64,000 bases of DNA. Source: Xylaria sp. FL1777. Taxonomy: Eukaryota; Ascomycota; Sordariomycetes; Xylariales; Xylariaceae. Below the pieces are notes generated by a model that saw only the letters and a program-made list of their open reading frames with translations, was not told the origin of the DNA and ran no database searches. The stretch is taken from the NCBI GenBank assembly GCA_022578965.1, contig MU400511.1, forward strand, positions 186,001-250,000, read 5' to 3'. This document shows, in pieces, positions 47,532-59,758 of the stretch (its first letter is position 1; each line of letters starts with the position of its first letter). A program made the translations under genes and the position numbers.

Positions 47532-48573
47532 CTTTCTAACAACACCGCTCGGCGGCAGGGATCGTCGATTTCGGGAAAGTACTCGAGAGAACGCCCTGCC
47601 GGGGGAGTCGGTGACGGCAGATGAGTCCTCGAAGCGCCAGTTGTATTATCTCAACGCCTGGCGAAAATGCCCGCAACGGGGCCTGGCACAGGAGTGGTAT
47701 GCGGACGAAGAGATCGTCGGAATGGAGACGGTGGTGGGTGGCGGTTGTAGTGGGATCTGCTTGCGATTTAACGGAATGAAAAGCACCAGATCACATCATT
47801 GACAAAGTGGAACAGATGCACAGAGTGGTAGTGCTCTCCGGTATATACGAAAGAGAACCAAGCCACGGTGGCGTTGTGTTGAGAAAGGCAGATGACGGGA
47901 GGAGAGGGAGAGGCGATATAATTCACACCGCGAGGTGGGCGTGGGCCGAAGGAAACTTTGGGGTGGTTCGCCTGTGTTTGCGATTCCGCAGTTCATCGCA
48001 ATGCAGAGTTGCACTGCGATAGAGATAGATAGATAGAGGCATTCTTTTTTCGAGCGTGGGCCGCTAGAACAGGTCTCCCACACGCTACGACGCCACTACA
48101 GCCTGCCTGTGTACCTGCTGTAGCCTGTGCTTGTGCGCCGGCCACTATCTACCATAGGTACCTACTGCGTTCCTAGGTAGGCTGCTGCAGCCGCCGGCGC
48201 ATGGTGGGCTGGGTTCCACCCAGCCAAGTGCTCGGTATCTCCACCTATCTATGTAGGTACTCCCTCTCCAGCCAATAAGCCTTGCCCCGCCAAAATTTCT
48301 TGAACGCCAGAAAAGTACAATATGTAATTTATTGACATTTACGCCTACCGGTACACACGTACCTGGTATATATTATCTCTCCATATAACTATCTTAGCTA
48401 CATCATCGTTTATGATTCACACTTGAAATCATCACCCTTGTAGACTCTTCAATTAGGCTACGGTTGTCAATCGCACCACCGCTTTCAGAATTCCCAAGCG
48501 TTATCTATCCTCATATCCTTCCCCCGATAATACTACTTCGTCTCGCCTCCATATCGCAATCACCACCGCCGTC
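47532..48573. promoter_or_regulatory. Divergent promoter region UPF1 / IMP4
   Basis: About 1 kb separates the two ATGs. It holds an ATAGATAGATAGAG tract near 48020-48037 and two motif copies (ATAGGTACCTAC near 48155, TTCCTAGGTAGGC near 48170). No clear TATA box was seen on either side, as usual for housekeeping genes. Frames in it are shadows. Confidence 0.45.
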
Positions 48574-50184
48574 ATGATTCGCAAGAATGCTCGCGCAAGG
48601 CGAGATTTCCTCTACCGAAAAGCTATCCTTCTACAAAATGCCGAGGTGTCCGAACGTAGATCAAAGTTGCGCGCCGCCCTCGCTAGCGGTCGTCCACTCG
48701 ACCCTAGCATCGCGAATGACAAGGCCCTGCGAAAGGACTTCCAATATGACGAATCCGCTCAAGATCGGTCTATCCAGGACGAACTCGAACTAGACGACGA
48801 GTACCAACATCTCTCCGGGCTGGTAGACCCCCGCGTCCTCATCACAACTTCGCGAGATCCTTCGACGAGGCTTCAGGGTATGACACTTCGGAATCATTCG
48901 CCGGTCTGAAAATATTAACCTAGGAATAGCTTTCAGCAAAGAAATCCGGTTACTTCTACCAACAGGAATTCGCGTAAGTAATGTCAAAACCACAACTAAT
49001 TATCTGATTACTGGTCAAAGAAACGCAGACCCCCAACCAGTTTCATGTCTGAACACCGATATGGACATTACTGACTCGAGGTGCTAAAGTTGAACCGTGG
49101 TGGTACCATTCTTCCCGAGCTCGTCAAATCAGCACAATCCGCCGGATTAAGTGATATAGTGGTGAGTGGTAGCTTTGATAGATCCATGTAAGCAGCTAAT
49201 CATAATGAAAAAGTTGTTGCACGAACACAGAGGCCAGCCCACAGGTCTCACGTTATCACATCTTCCCTTCGGGCCAACAGTGTCTTTTTCCCTCGTAGGT
49301 CTAAGATTACCTCGTTATTGAAGATCAATGGCTGATTTTAAGGAAGCATAATGTCGTGCTACGCCACGATATTCCAAACTCCCTTCGAGGCACAGTGAGC
49401 GAGTCTTACCCGTAAGTCCCATGCAGCTCCCAAAGCAAGAACAAAAGCCTCCACACGAGAACTTTGTTATACTTCTACGAAACTCGGGAATCCTCATATT
49501 TACCATGAAAGCAAGCACTAACTATTGGTTTTTGTTTTTAGACACCTAATATTCGAAGGTAATTACTTATTTTCGTCTTCTGACAAGCTCTAGACTAAGC
49601 ATAATCCCAGGTTTTTCGACACCTTTAGGTAAACGCATTGTTAAAGTACTCCAGCATATATTTCCACCCCGTGAGACAGCTAGCAAACTTGGCTCTCGGG
49701 TTATAACGTTCAAGAACATTGACGACACAATAGAGGTATTATATGGACCCCCTGGCCCTCTTCATGTTGTATCTCTAGAGCACAGATTACCCAACTCGAG
49801 GGTTTCTTAACCTTCAATTACTGCATTATCAAGAGAACAGTTAGAGCCGTGGTCGTGAACAACGATTGCTGACTTAGTCTCGAATAGGTTCGCCATCATG
49901 TTTTCGTGCAAACTGGGTGAGTATTCCGAGATCTTTCATCTAACAGATAACGGATCGTTTCTCTCAGATATTTCCAAATTGCCACCAAGACGTTGTTATC
50001 CACAGTAATTACTAACCTATCGGCTGTGGACAGATATGACTCAGTCGAGTTGAGTGAGGTTGGTCCGAGAATGTCGATGAAGCCGTTCCAAATTCGAGCC
50101 GGATTGCTAGATCAGCGAGATGGAGATGTTGAGTGGGCTCTCACCAACTATACGCGGACCAGTCGAAAGAAGAACTATCTCTAA
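48574..50184 (+). CDS. IMP4: IMP4, Brix-domain U3 snoRNP protein (nine exons)
   Basis: This nucleolar protein of the U3 snoRNP (Imp3-Imp4-Mpp10) is needed for 18S rRNA processing. Model: exons 48574-48877, 48930-48973, 49090-49161, 49214-49294, 49347-49411, 49542-49558, 49611-49735, 49888-49916 and 50034-50184, giving 295 residues, the family length. Sequence restored across the splices includes [90 protein letters not shown] and [18 protein letters not shown], which together form the Brix domain. The N-terminus is basic ([16 protein letters not shown]). Exon 6 is only 17 nt and exon 8 only 29 nt. Four introns are 52 nt, near the lower limit. Every junction is GT-AG and keeps frame, which makes the unusual fragmentation credible. 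Confidence 0.95.
49542..49558 (+). other. IMP4: 17-nt internal exon of IMP4
   Basis: The exon codes the residues P-H-L-I-F-E-G split at both ends. It is flanked upstream by a T-rich tract ending TTTTTAG and downstream by the donor GTAATT. Skipping it would shift the frame. Confidence 0.8.
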
Positions 50185-51954
50185 GTTCCACATATCGTCC
50201 TTAGTGGCCTAGTCACAGCTTCATAGGAATGCATGGCGAAAGGGTGAACGCTGAATCTCTTCGCGGATCCGGGCGAAATGCCAGACGAGAGCGAAGGTGT
50301 CTTGGGTGGTCCTTGTCAGGATCTTTTCTCCTTGATAACCACCAAAAGCATACAAGATCTCATAGATGAGCAATTCCAGAGCGGAGCATCGAATCATGTC
50401 GTTTTGACCTGCACAACAGTTGGGTCGTGATGCAGTCACTCGTAGAGGCTATGATCAGGAGATAAAGTTCTACCGTCACCCCACCTTTTCAAAAACAATC
50501 CTTAATAAGGCGAGGAATGGCGTTCAACAAGTCCGAATGGGAATGAGGATGGTGGGAGCTGCTCAAGGCCTACGCTTGGGTTACCAATACATTTATCGAG
50601 CCTTCTTGCTTCTCATCGGGTTGAGTGGGTTCTACAGTTCGAATTGCCTGAGACAGGAAAAGAATATGATGAGTTTTGTAGCTCCGCTACCCAATTCATT
50701 AAAGAATCAGGAGTCATGGTGTAGACTAGAAAGATCTCTATTTGGACTGAAAGAAGATACGTTTAAAGAAGTTGAGTCATCTCATCAGAAGCCAACAAAG
50801 CTCACGATAAGGTAAAAGAACAAGCAGCAGAATTCCAACCTTGAAATTAGGAGAGTTATTCCAGAATGACTTCCGACCGTATTCAAACGCCGCCCCAGAT
50901 TATTGTTTACGCTATAAGCCTTAGGTAGCCGCTCACCAATCTTGCATATACAACGCCGAAGTCGACCAGAGTTCGAGCAGCAATAATCTAACCTAAACGT
51001 TATCTTGGAAACATATAGCGCTTGGTATTTTTGCATGCCCATTTGGGTTCATCGTGGCGAAATTGGTCTACCTATGAGAAAGAATTGAAGAGGTCACAGC
51101 CACAGTTTGTTACGTACCAACGCTACCTACCTTTCGCCGTTGCCGAAAGGCTGTGCACTATTTTTAGCGAATACCTCCCTATCTGTATATAAATGTACGT
51201 ATTCCATGGAGACTGTGGGCTATGGAGATGGAGCATCCTGCTTGTTTAGGTTAGATCCTCACCGAGGTTGGTCTACGCAGTAAGCTACCTATGCAGGCAG
51301 GTAAATCAAGACGACAACCTCCATCTATGCCTTGTCTAAGCCATCTAGCCTTCGTACTAAGTACAGCAGTACCCCATGTAGGTTACCTTGGGCATATGCA
51401 TTACTATACTCCGGAGCTAGGTGTCTGCTCTTGATGAAGAGCTCCCATGATTGCTAGGTAGTCCTAGACTCCAAGATACAGTAGTACATCTTATATACTC
51501 CGTATGTGATATTCCTAAGTGAAGATCTTCAGTGGAAGGGACAAAACGGTCTTTTTGTTTGATGCACGACACTAGGTAAATGAGGTAAATGACTAGAATA
51601 GAGGCTAGGCACTGCAGGGGTCCGACGTCATCTCGCAAATTGCTCTAGTCTACACTAGTGTACTCAGTAAGGTTAAGTAAGTAGCAGTGTAGTACGCGAG
51701 TACACATAGTATACATAGTAACCAGGTACCACAGCCAGCGGCTCGAAACAGCTGAAATTCATCGCAGACCTGTCACTCCACTCCCAAATTTCCAAACACC
51801 CTCCCACTCTATACTACCTACCTTACTAGATGCCTGCTTAGTACTCTGCAACTTCAAATCCTCCTTCTCAGCCCTGCAACCAGACACAGACGTCCACCCT
51901 CGACACGTTCCAAAACACCATTGACACTCGCATTTTACCACTCTCATCCCGACT
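50185..51954. other. Intergenic, possible unassigned exon on minus strand
   Basis: In 50221-50410 the minus strand has an acceptor-like TGTGCAG followed by 63 codons of protein-like sequence (ALELLIYEILYAFGGYQGEK and similar) ending at TGA, but no partner exon could be placed. An overlapping plus frame (50420-50815) begins at TTG and has no motif. The rest, 51060-51950, is AT-rich with several CTACC/AGGTA motif copies. Confidence 0.35.
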
Positions 51955-52976
51955 ATGTCTCACAACCCGTACCAGCAAAGCCCGGCGGCTGAGCAGGGAT
52001 ACGGGTATGGCCAGGTCAGTACAATCGAAAACACGACAACAGCCCCGTCTAACCAGAGTTCGCGACTGTAGGAGCACGAATTACAGAATTACGCTCAGCC
52101 GGCGCCGACACTGCCGCAGCAAGAGTTCCTCGGTCGCATTGAGTTCCTCCGCAACGAGGTCGGCACGCTGTCCAACAATGTCCAAACCATTGGCTCCCTA
52201 CACCAGCGATCGCTCGCCGAGGCCGACGGCGGCGTATCCGGCCAGCAGCTTGAGCGCATCATCGCCGAGACCCAGAGCCTGAACGCCGGCATCCGCGACC
52301 AGCTCAAATTCCTCGCCAACGACGCGAACAGGACCACCGATGGTAGCCGTGCTGTCAAGGAGCGCCAGGTCAACACTATCAAGACGCAGTTTGAGCGTGA
52401 ACTACGAAGCTATAGAGAGGAGGAGACCTCGTTCCAATCCCGCTACCGTGACCAGATTGCCCGCCAATACCGGATAGTAAATCCCGAAGCAAGCGAAGAC
52501 GAGGTCCGTCAGGCCACTGAAGCCGATTGGGGTAACGAGGGTGTCTTCCAGACAGCAGTATGTGTCTACTCTATGCCTTCCATTGTATCAAGCCGTTGAA
52601 CGGTTGTTAACGCGCTTTCTAGCTTCGCACCAACCGGACTGGTCAGGCGTCGTCCGTTCTCGGTGCTGTCCGCGCCCGACACAACGAACTGCAGCGCATC
52701 GAGAAGACGCTTCTGGAGCTCGCCAATTTGTTCCAGGATCTTGCCGTATTAGTAGAGCAGCAGGAGGTGCCGGTGGCTCAGGCCGAGCAGAACGCTGAGG
52801 ACACAACCAAGTACATGGAACAGGGTAACCAGCAGGTCAAGAAAGGTATTATCAGCGCCCGGAACGCCCGCAAATGGAAATGGTGGTGCCTACTTATTGT
52901 TATCCTCATTATTGCAGTCGCTGTCGGTGTTGGTGTCGGTGTGACAGAGGCCAATAAAGCAGCGTCGGGACACTAA
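51955..52976 (+). CDS. Sso1/2-type syntaxin (plasma-membrane Qa-SNARE)
   Basis: This is a t-SNARE for fusion of secretory vesicles with the plasma membrane, acting with Sec9 and Snc-type partners. Model: exons 51955-52014, 52072-52557 and 52623-52976, introns of 57 and 65 nt, 299 residues. The N-terminus is Gln/Tyr-rich, followed by the helical Habc bundle (QQEFLGRIEFLRNEV to YRIVNPEASEDEV, the last being a classic syntaxin phrase). The SNARE helix runs from RHNELQRIEKTLLELANLFQ through LAVLVEQQ, which carries the central glutamine, to QQVKKGIISARNARKWKWW. A single C-terminal membrane anchor (CLLIVILIIAVAVGVGVGV) ends near the tail TEANKAASGH. The three-exon structure keeps the frame. It could also be assigned to a sister Sso paralogue; fungi often have one or two. 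Confidence 0.93.
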
Positions 52977-54654
52977 GAAAAACAGAGGGCAGATCCCACT
53001 TACAGCACCTCCCTCAGGCACGACTATATTAAACATCATCCAGACGACAAATGGCGGAATGAAAACCCAAAAGAACCGACCACACAGATATTCGACGATG
53101 ACACTGACTAGACTATATTAATTCCGATTTTCTTTTATTCTTTTGTTCATCAAATCTTCTCTTGAATTGGGCACATTCCAATTGATCGCCTAGTTGGCAC
53201 AGCAGAAAGAAGAGAAGTCCACTGACATCTTCTTTTCTGTATACACCATTGTGTATTTTTGCGTGTATTTCCACCCCCACATGTCTGTACGTCGGTCTAT
53301 AACGAAGGGAGTGTTGAGAGAGGGGCGCTTTGGATTTTTCGATCTCCCCTTGCGGTACAGGGGATAGGTGCTCATCCCGATAGGCAGGCAGGCAGGCATT
53401 TTGTTAAATAAGCTAGCGTGGTAATGACAGAAAAGGTGAAATTCACGATACAAATATCGCCTTCTATTTGAGCGCCTCCTGCGGAAACTCTTCTGCCACA
53501 AGTGGTTCTATGTCATCAAAATCAAGCTCACGCATCAGGTTGGTCGTAAAGTATAAAAATGAGATTAACTAGGAGCCGTGTATCGTCGAATATCCTATCT
53601 TCATTGTCTTGTACTCATGGATCACAATTATTCATGCCTCAGAAAACTGTGATAGGTGCCTTAGGTTATGAGGATATTACCCATGTCTACCACATAAAAC
53701 AACTTGAAGTCTCGCTGCGGTCTCCTTTAGTAGACTGGTCAGAATATTACACAGCTCACCGGTACCTGGAGAGATGTCTCTTTTTTGCGTCTTAGAACAT
53801 CCGGTGTCTATTTTCAAGTTATATTATCAATCACCTGTTTGATATCAACAAATGTGAGAAATACAGTTTCTTTCAGACTTGTCTTGAGAAGCCAAACAAA
53901 CACTATTCATACGATGGAATTCTAATCGATAATATTGAAACAGGGTTAACTATGTTCACACTATAGATACATAAATATAAAGGATTTCCGTATCTTTCTT
54001 TTTTTTTTCTTTTTTTTTTCCGTTTTTTCTTTACAAAAAGGAGCCGAAGTAAACTTTAGATATCCTTTAAAGCGTAAATTGGAACAGATAAGCAACAACA
54101 GGCCTATTCTGATCACCCAGTCGTTCAACGTATACCTCGATTTTCTCACTCGCTCGAAGATGCCCAGAACAGGAATAAATGAGAAATTTGTCGGTGACTT
54201 GAGAGCAGATATATGTCTGCTTACATCCATACCTACGAACTTTAGTGCCTATGGCCTGCCTCGATGAAAATATCTGCGCAGGATGATCGAGAGCGGCTCG
54301 AAATACGAGATTGTGGCCTTTAGTATGAAGCTTCAACCTTTTCTCTATGCCCACCCTCTAGTAACGTCAGCCGAAAGACTTCACACGTGCAGCTAGATTG
54401 GTAGCTTGTCCGCATATAATACTAATGCCCGCTAGGTAGCCTTAAAAAGAATACATCAGTATCGTGTCACACCACTTATGTAGTCAAGACGCCGCCGAGA
54501 GCATTGGTATATAAAAGATACGCTTGTATTATTGTTTTAACGTTTTTGGCCCTATACTCCTACCCATCGTAAAATCATTAAACGACCCTTTTCCCCTTCC
54601 CCTCTCCTCCCCTCCCCTCCCCTCTCCCAAGTCCGCTCACCATCATCATACCCC
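52977..54654. other. Intergenic between convergent genes, no gene seen
   Basis: 3' flank of the syntaxin gene, then AT-rich DNA. It includes long T/C tracts at 53999-54020 and a CCCCT-rich pyrimidine block at about 54577-54628, just past the stop of the peroxiredoxin-like gene. The frames at 53190-53501, 53559-53795 and 53961-54354 lack motifs. Confidence 0.5.
54577..54628. repeat. CCCCT/CTCC pyrimidine tract
   Basis: An uninterrupted C/T stretch with repeating CCCCT units. On the minus strand it is an AGGGG-rich purine run just after the stop codon of the peroxiredoxin-like gene, so it lies in that gene's 3' UTR. Confidence 0.75.
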
Positions 54655-55908
54655 TTAAACGCCAGCCTCCGGGGCAGCATTCGTCTTGGCGGTATCGAGG
54701 CTCATGCGCCCCATCTGCCCAGCCATGCTCAGGCCGGTGCCCTTCCGCGCAGTGAGCGCCTTCTGCCACCTCTTGGCGTCGCGCGAGGGCTCGCCGGCGC
54801 CGTGGAGGCCGAGGATCTCCATGAGCTCGGGGATCTCGGCGTGGTCGCGGGTGGTGCGCATGCGATGGCACCAAGTGACGCACTTCTCCTCGACAGGGGG
54901 GGCATTAGCACCGGCACCAGCATCAGCGTTGGTGTTGTCGTTATCGCCGGCGATAGGGGCGGGCGACGAGATCGGTGTCTCGAGGAGGCCCGAGGCGGGC
55001 TCGAAGAGGAACTCGCCGCCGACCTGGCGCTGGTCGCCCATCTTGGTGACGAGCCCCGTCTTGACCTGGCGCAGGCCCTGCACGATGCCCGAGACCACCG
55101 TGTGCGCGACCGTCTTGTCCTGCAGGTAGGCGGGCCGCGGGCCCATGCTGAAGGTCCGCGCCATGCCCAGCTCCTGGTACAGCCGCCGCGTCGGGTCCGC
55201 GTACACGGGGAACGCGCAGCCCGTCTCCTTGACGTACGTGTCGATCAGCTCGTGCGCGCCGCACCCCACCACCACGATGAACGTGCTCACGGGAAGCGCC
55301 AGCAGCGCCTCGGGCGTGATCGACGTCGACAGGGTGCGGAGGTATTCCTGGCAGTTCTGCGGCGACGGGGAAAAATTTTCCTTTGCGTTAATTCAAATTC
55401 ATCTTCATTTTCATTCGTTCATTCGTTCCTTCATTCATTCAACCCCACTTATGTTTTTACTATCCTTTTTTTATTTTATGTTTTGAAACATCATGATGTC
55501 ATGTGAGACATACATACATATAGATATTTATAAATCGGAAAATAGAAAAGGGCTACTTACACCGCAGAAGAAGTGGCGCACGAAGATGACAAGAATGCGC
55601 CGCGCAACGTTATGACCGGAATATAAGCTCTTGAAGGGGTGCGTCTTGCCGGCGTGGTCGAAGACGGTGTAGTTCTCTATGGCCTTGAGGACCTGCGGTG
55701 AGGGGATCTCGTTGTTGGTGTCGACCTCACCCTTGAAGTCTGATGGTGGGTTGACGAGTTCTTCATCGGGGGGATTGCTGCGATCGGTGTTGCCATCATT
55801 CTCCGTCTTGGCTCCTTGAGTATTCCCCGGGACGGGGTCTAGTTTCCCTTTCCCCTCGGGCATAGACGAGGCATCTGCGCCGTCAGGCTTCGGAGATGCC
55901 ATAGCCAT
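54655..55908 (-). CDS. Peroxiredoxin-like AhpC/TSA protein (PRXL2/AAED1 type)
   Basis: This is a thioredoxin-fold protein related to AhpC/TSA antioxidant enzymes. Model: exons 55561-55908 and 54655-55356 (minus strand), intron 204 nt, 349 residues. The splice joins ILVIFVRHFFCG to NCQEYLRTLS, creating the CGNC redox motif (C115, C118). Downstream are STFIVVVGCGAHELIDTYVKETGCAFPVYADPTRRLYQELGM and SIVQGLRQ-like IVQGLRQVKTG, typical of the PRXL2 branch. The first 70 residues are acidic and low in complexity, and the last 100 include an Ala/Asn/Gly linker and a basic tail. Two start methionines stand close together (MAMAS), and the first is used. No organelle signal is evident. Whether it truly reduces peroxides is not proven for this branch. 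Exon 2 is strongly GC-rich. Confidence 0.88.
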
Positions 55909-58323
55909 TGCGCAAACGGCTCGGTGAAAGCGATATTATAGTATTTTTTATGTTAAAGACGGACTTTGGTGAAGCGGAGTGTCAAGGACGTGAGAACAAG
56001 CTGTCGGCAAGTCTGAGTGCTGACGGTAAAAAGGGATGTGGTAGAGGATATAGGATAGGATAGGACAGAACAGAATACCTCGGCAGGTAGCAAGCAAGCA
56101 AACAACAATGCCACTGTGGGTCAGGGGTGTGTGTGGCAGGGAAACGGTAGAGACAGGCTGCGTCAGAAATTCATTTTAAACGTATAGCATTGAAATTGAA
56201 ATGGGACGGCGCGAACAAAGGAAGATTCGGTCGATCGATCGTCGACGGTTGAAGTCGAAGATAGATATCGGGAATCGCACTCACTCACTTACATGCGCCC
56301 AAACAAGTCTACTTAAGCTACCAGGTAGACTAGGTAGGTAGATAAAGTAACTAACCTAGTCTACTAGGATAAGTAAGCCCGCCTGCAAGTAGTCCAAACA
56401 AGACTCCCAACCCACTACGACGACGTCTTCTCCTTAAGTACATGGCACGGGGATCGGGGTCGGCCAATCAGCTGGCATCGCCGACTCGAAGATCATCTGG
56501 ACGAAAACAAGCTCAGCTTGCAGCACCCGCAGCGGTTTCAGCTTATTCCGACAGGCTATTGGATCGACGATGTGACGGGGCGCATATGCGACTTAGATGT
56601 ATAGTACTGTATATGCCTGACAGGCCCCACCATCAGGGGTCAACTCCCCGTCCCCTTCTTGACGTTTCTTACCCGGTAACAGGGGGAGGCCGTGGGGAGG
56701 CCGTGGGTAGTCTAGATCCGTATACTGCGTAGTGGCGTGGACCCCCATTAAATAGACCGGATTGATCAGGCAGGATATATGTATGTATTCATTCATGTTT
56801 GTAGTGTGGCGAATGCACGGCCTCTGTAGTTCTTTACATATATTGAAAATGAGTCGTACAGCTGCGTCCAAGCCTGTGTTGCTGGCGCTTTTCAGCCAAA
56901 TTATTGACTATTAATATATGCTTCAATAAGTGGCAGGTATATGTTTGGTACTTTAGTGTGAATAACTAGAACCAATTAATTCAATAGTTTAAATAGTAAT
57001 ATGCCGTCTGAAGCTTTGACTTAGAAGTTCGGCAGAAGTCGAAATTTGTTGTGATGGTCACATCGTCGTCCTGTCGTCCTCTGTCTTAATAAAAACGATG
57101 ACGCCATATTCGGGGTTTCCTTCTAATTTGTTTGATTCGTTGCAAGGGGACGAATCTTAGAAAGTTCTCTAAGACATCAATCATTCCCTGACGTTATAGA
57201 GCTTAGGTAATCCCGTGTAAGCGTCAAGCCCCGGATCAGGGGATCAAGGACTATCGGTCGGAGAACAGGGCGCAAGAACGCAATAACAAACCGCTTATAA
57301 TGTTAATTGCATAGTTCATGGGAATAGGTGGTGGTGTGGCCCAGCTCTAAAAAAAAAATGATGAAAAAAACAGCCGGTCAGTACTTCTTATACGTCAGGG
57401 GGACTTGTTACGAACAGAGCAATAAAATAAATCGAACTTCTGTGATCTCAGCTCTATCGTTGCTCCAACGCCCTCCCTCCTGCCGGCCCCACAAAGTAGA
57501 AATGTGGTTCTTTGTTCTCATCGCGCGTGCGGCATAAAATGGCCGTCGCAGACAGGCCAGCAAGAAGTGCCACTTGGCCGCCTTCGACTATGCATAGCAG
57601 GCCGAATCCTAAAGGCCCATCGAAGAGAACGAAGAGGCTCCGCTGACATAGAATCGCCACGACACTACTGTTATGCCAACCCAACGTCCCTGAATCGACT
57701 GTGATCTTTTCTTCCAGCACCCTGAAAAGCCACGGCCCTTCTATTTTCACTGCTTCGGCCATCATCCTAGGAAACCAATTACGGAATGCGCCCTGTAGCA
57801 AAGTATGCTGTCCTGGTTCAAAGCTTACTGTCGGTGCCCTAGTCGTAGAAGGGGCCATCCCTGATTCATGCTTGTGTCTTCCCACCAAGCACTTCATACA
57901 CGGCCCTTTGAATATGGGCTGTGCCTCGGCTTCCAAGTAGATGGCTTTAAGTTGTAGAAATCGGCGCAATACCGAATGTTCTCAAATTGTGTCTTTCTGT
58001 TCCTTAGCTAGCAATACAGTGTTGCTTTGAACCTTTCTGTGGCAGGCATGGTGCCAGGTTGCCACCAAAGTTTAACGATGATACTCTCCCCAGCTAAAAA
58101 TTCTAGAGAGTTTTAGAAAATCGGTGCTCAAGGTATTCTAGGATCATGTCAATCGTCGGTTGAAACTGAGACGATTATATGATCATAATGAAAACAGACC
58201 TTTATAGTGCTGTAAGGGCTCACTTCGAGCCTCATCGAGAGGTTGGGACCCGCGAGCCCTGTCCTAGAACTTGAAGCCCTTAAAATGGCTGAAATGGAAT
58301 TTTCCTAGAAGTCCATGTTCAGA
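55909..58323. other. Intergenic, no gene supported
   Basis: Upstream region of the peroxiredoxin-like gene, with an ACTAGGTAGGTAGATAAA motif at 56329-56346. A 171-codon minus frame at 57454-57969 has no recognisable domain and is contested by frames on the other strand. The 56442-56732 plus frame is similar. Both are left uncalled. Confidence 0.4.
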
Positions 58324-58731
58324 TTAAAAACACTGCAAAGATGTGACCAGGTTATGTAAGGCATGATCTGAAGTAATATTGCCTTCGCCAAGCCAAAGGT
58401 GTGTCGTTGGAGCGTATGAATGTGCGTTCTCCAGAAGCTCGATGTGCCTAGGTCTCTCATCTGAATCATTTTGGTTTATGCATATGGGACCAATCCAAGT
58501 TTTGATTGGACCTAACTGTTTCATCCGCGATTCAAGCTCGAAGCAGGTGTTCTTGGTGGGTGGCATTCTCGCCAGATCACACTGAATGGCGTCGTCGCCA
58601 AGCATTTCACGGTTCCGAAAAATATGAGAGCGCGTCGAAAATAGGCAGCAAACGAGCTCGAAGCTATCAGCAGCCCGTCTAGCTTGTGGGATGGCACTGA
58701 GGTATAGGAGTCGAATGCCACTGATAGACAT
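58324..58731 (-). pseudogene. HET-domain (heterokaryon incompatibility) fragment
   Basis: The minus frame contains TWIGPICINQNDSDERPRHI and then ELLENAHSYAPTTHLWLGE, which match the core of the fungal HET domain (WIDAICINQ...DERxxQVxxMxxIYxxAxxVxVWLGE). HET proteins trigger cell death when genetically unlike hyphae fuse. Upstream, DDAIQCDLARMPPT fits the strand before that core. The usual N-terminal SYxWGD motif is missing or unrecognisable, and the frame stops after SLQCF with no continuation of the domain. The aspartate normally found in WIDAICINQ is also replaced (WIGPICINQ). It is therefore best read as a decayed or truncated copy, though a multi-exon gene with unseen splices is possible. 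Confidence 0.5.
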
Positions 58732-59758
58732 CTTGCGTAGAAGTCTGCACCACTAAGCACAGAGAAGGCTGAAGAGCTACGGAATCTTGCCACATGTGCG
58801 ATCTTCCGTGGCCTGATCTGCTGAAGATGAAGCTGTAGTTTTATCTTGGGAAGCACTGGAACTGGGTTTATTTCCTCGAAACCCAGGACATTAGGGGGAC
58901 CTATATCTGGAGACCTGTGAACCTCCTCTCAGCTACAGGGGCAAACATCTGCACTATCTGTACCATTGAGAATTTACGGCAACGTGGCACTTTACATACC
59001 CAACGATCTAGATAAAATACGTGATTTCGGTGGCGTGCCCATCGCAAATTGTCGAATCGCGAATGAGAGAGAGGCTGGTGGTGGCACAAAAGGCCCCTTG
59101 CTCTCGGCGGAGTGTGAGATGGTTAAATCATGAAACGCTTCACTAGCCGCTCCGTGAGGCTTTGAAGAGTGTCGCCGTGGGTGGGTGTGAGGAAGCTGCG
59201 AGTATCAAAAGCAATCGCCGCCACTGCCGCCGCCGTCGTTACGTGGAGAAGCCAACCAAAACGGATGCGTTCAACCCCGCCTTAGCCCATCAAATCGAAG
59301 TCATCTCTCTGCTGTGGTAAACACAACAGCTATTGTTTAGTGTGCACGACCTTCTTCATTGCTGATTTGGATTGAAAACGAGTATGTCTGATCTCTTGTA
59401 TACTAACTATCCCTAAATATTCTAGACTACACTAACACAGACCGATGGCAAAAGCGACATTGACAAAAGGCCACTGACTCATACGGCATACGAATGGGCA
59501 CCAATTCTCAACTACATCATAATAGGAAAAAGCAAATACACAACATGATGCATGTTCCCGATTCAATAATAAGCAGCGGCTCTATCGACTATCCAAGTAT
59601 GTATAGAAATGTAACGTCGTGGAAGCACATTGCACTACCTCTCATATTTACACCGAAGTCCTTCTCGCCCATTGGCCAACGATCCGAGTCGTCTGACGAC
59701 CCATCAACATCGTCAAGCCCAATCTCCATCCCATTGACAAAACCCCATAAGTTCCGCA
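58732..59758. other. Intergenic, divergent from HET fragment
   Basis: Possible decayed 5' part of the HET-like gene (58732-58860) and the upstream region of the amidohydrolase gene. Frames at 59494-59943 overlap the start of that gene and are shadows. Confidence 0.4.

Noticed and set aside
47134..47802. 222-codon plus-strand frame
   Set aside because: It runs antisense through the 5' part of UPF1 and into the promoter. Its composition has no motif.
50420..50815. 131-codon plus-strand frame
   Set aside because: It starts at TTG with no ATG near the beginning and no motif, and overlaps the possible minus-strand exon at its left end.
56442..56732. 96-codon plus-strand frame starting MARGSGSANQ
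   Set aside because: The first half has protein-like composition, but the second half reads through apparent non-coding sequence with GGGAGGCCG repeats. No family resemblance.
57454..57969. 171-codon minus-strand frame near the HET fragment
   Set aside because: No recognisable domain, and two opposing frames cover the same DNA. It could be a remnant but cannot be supported as a gene.
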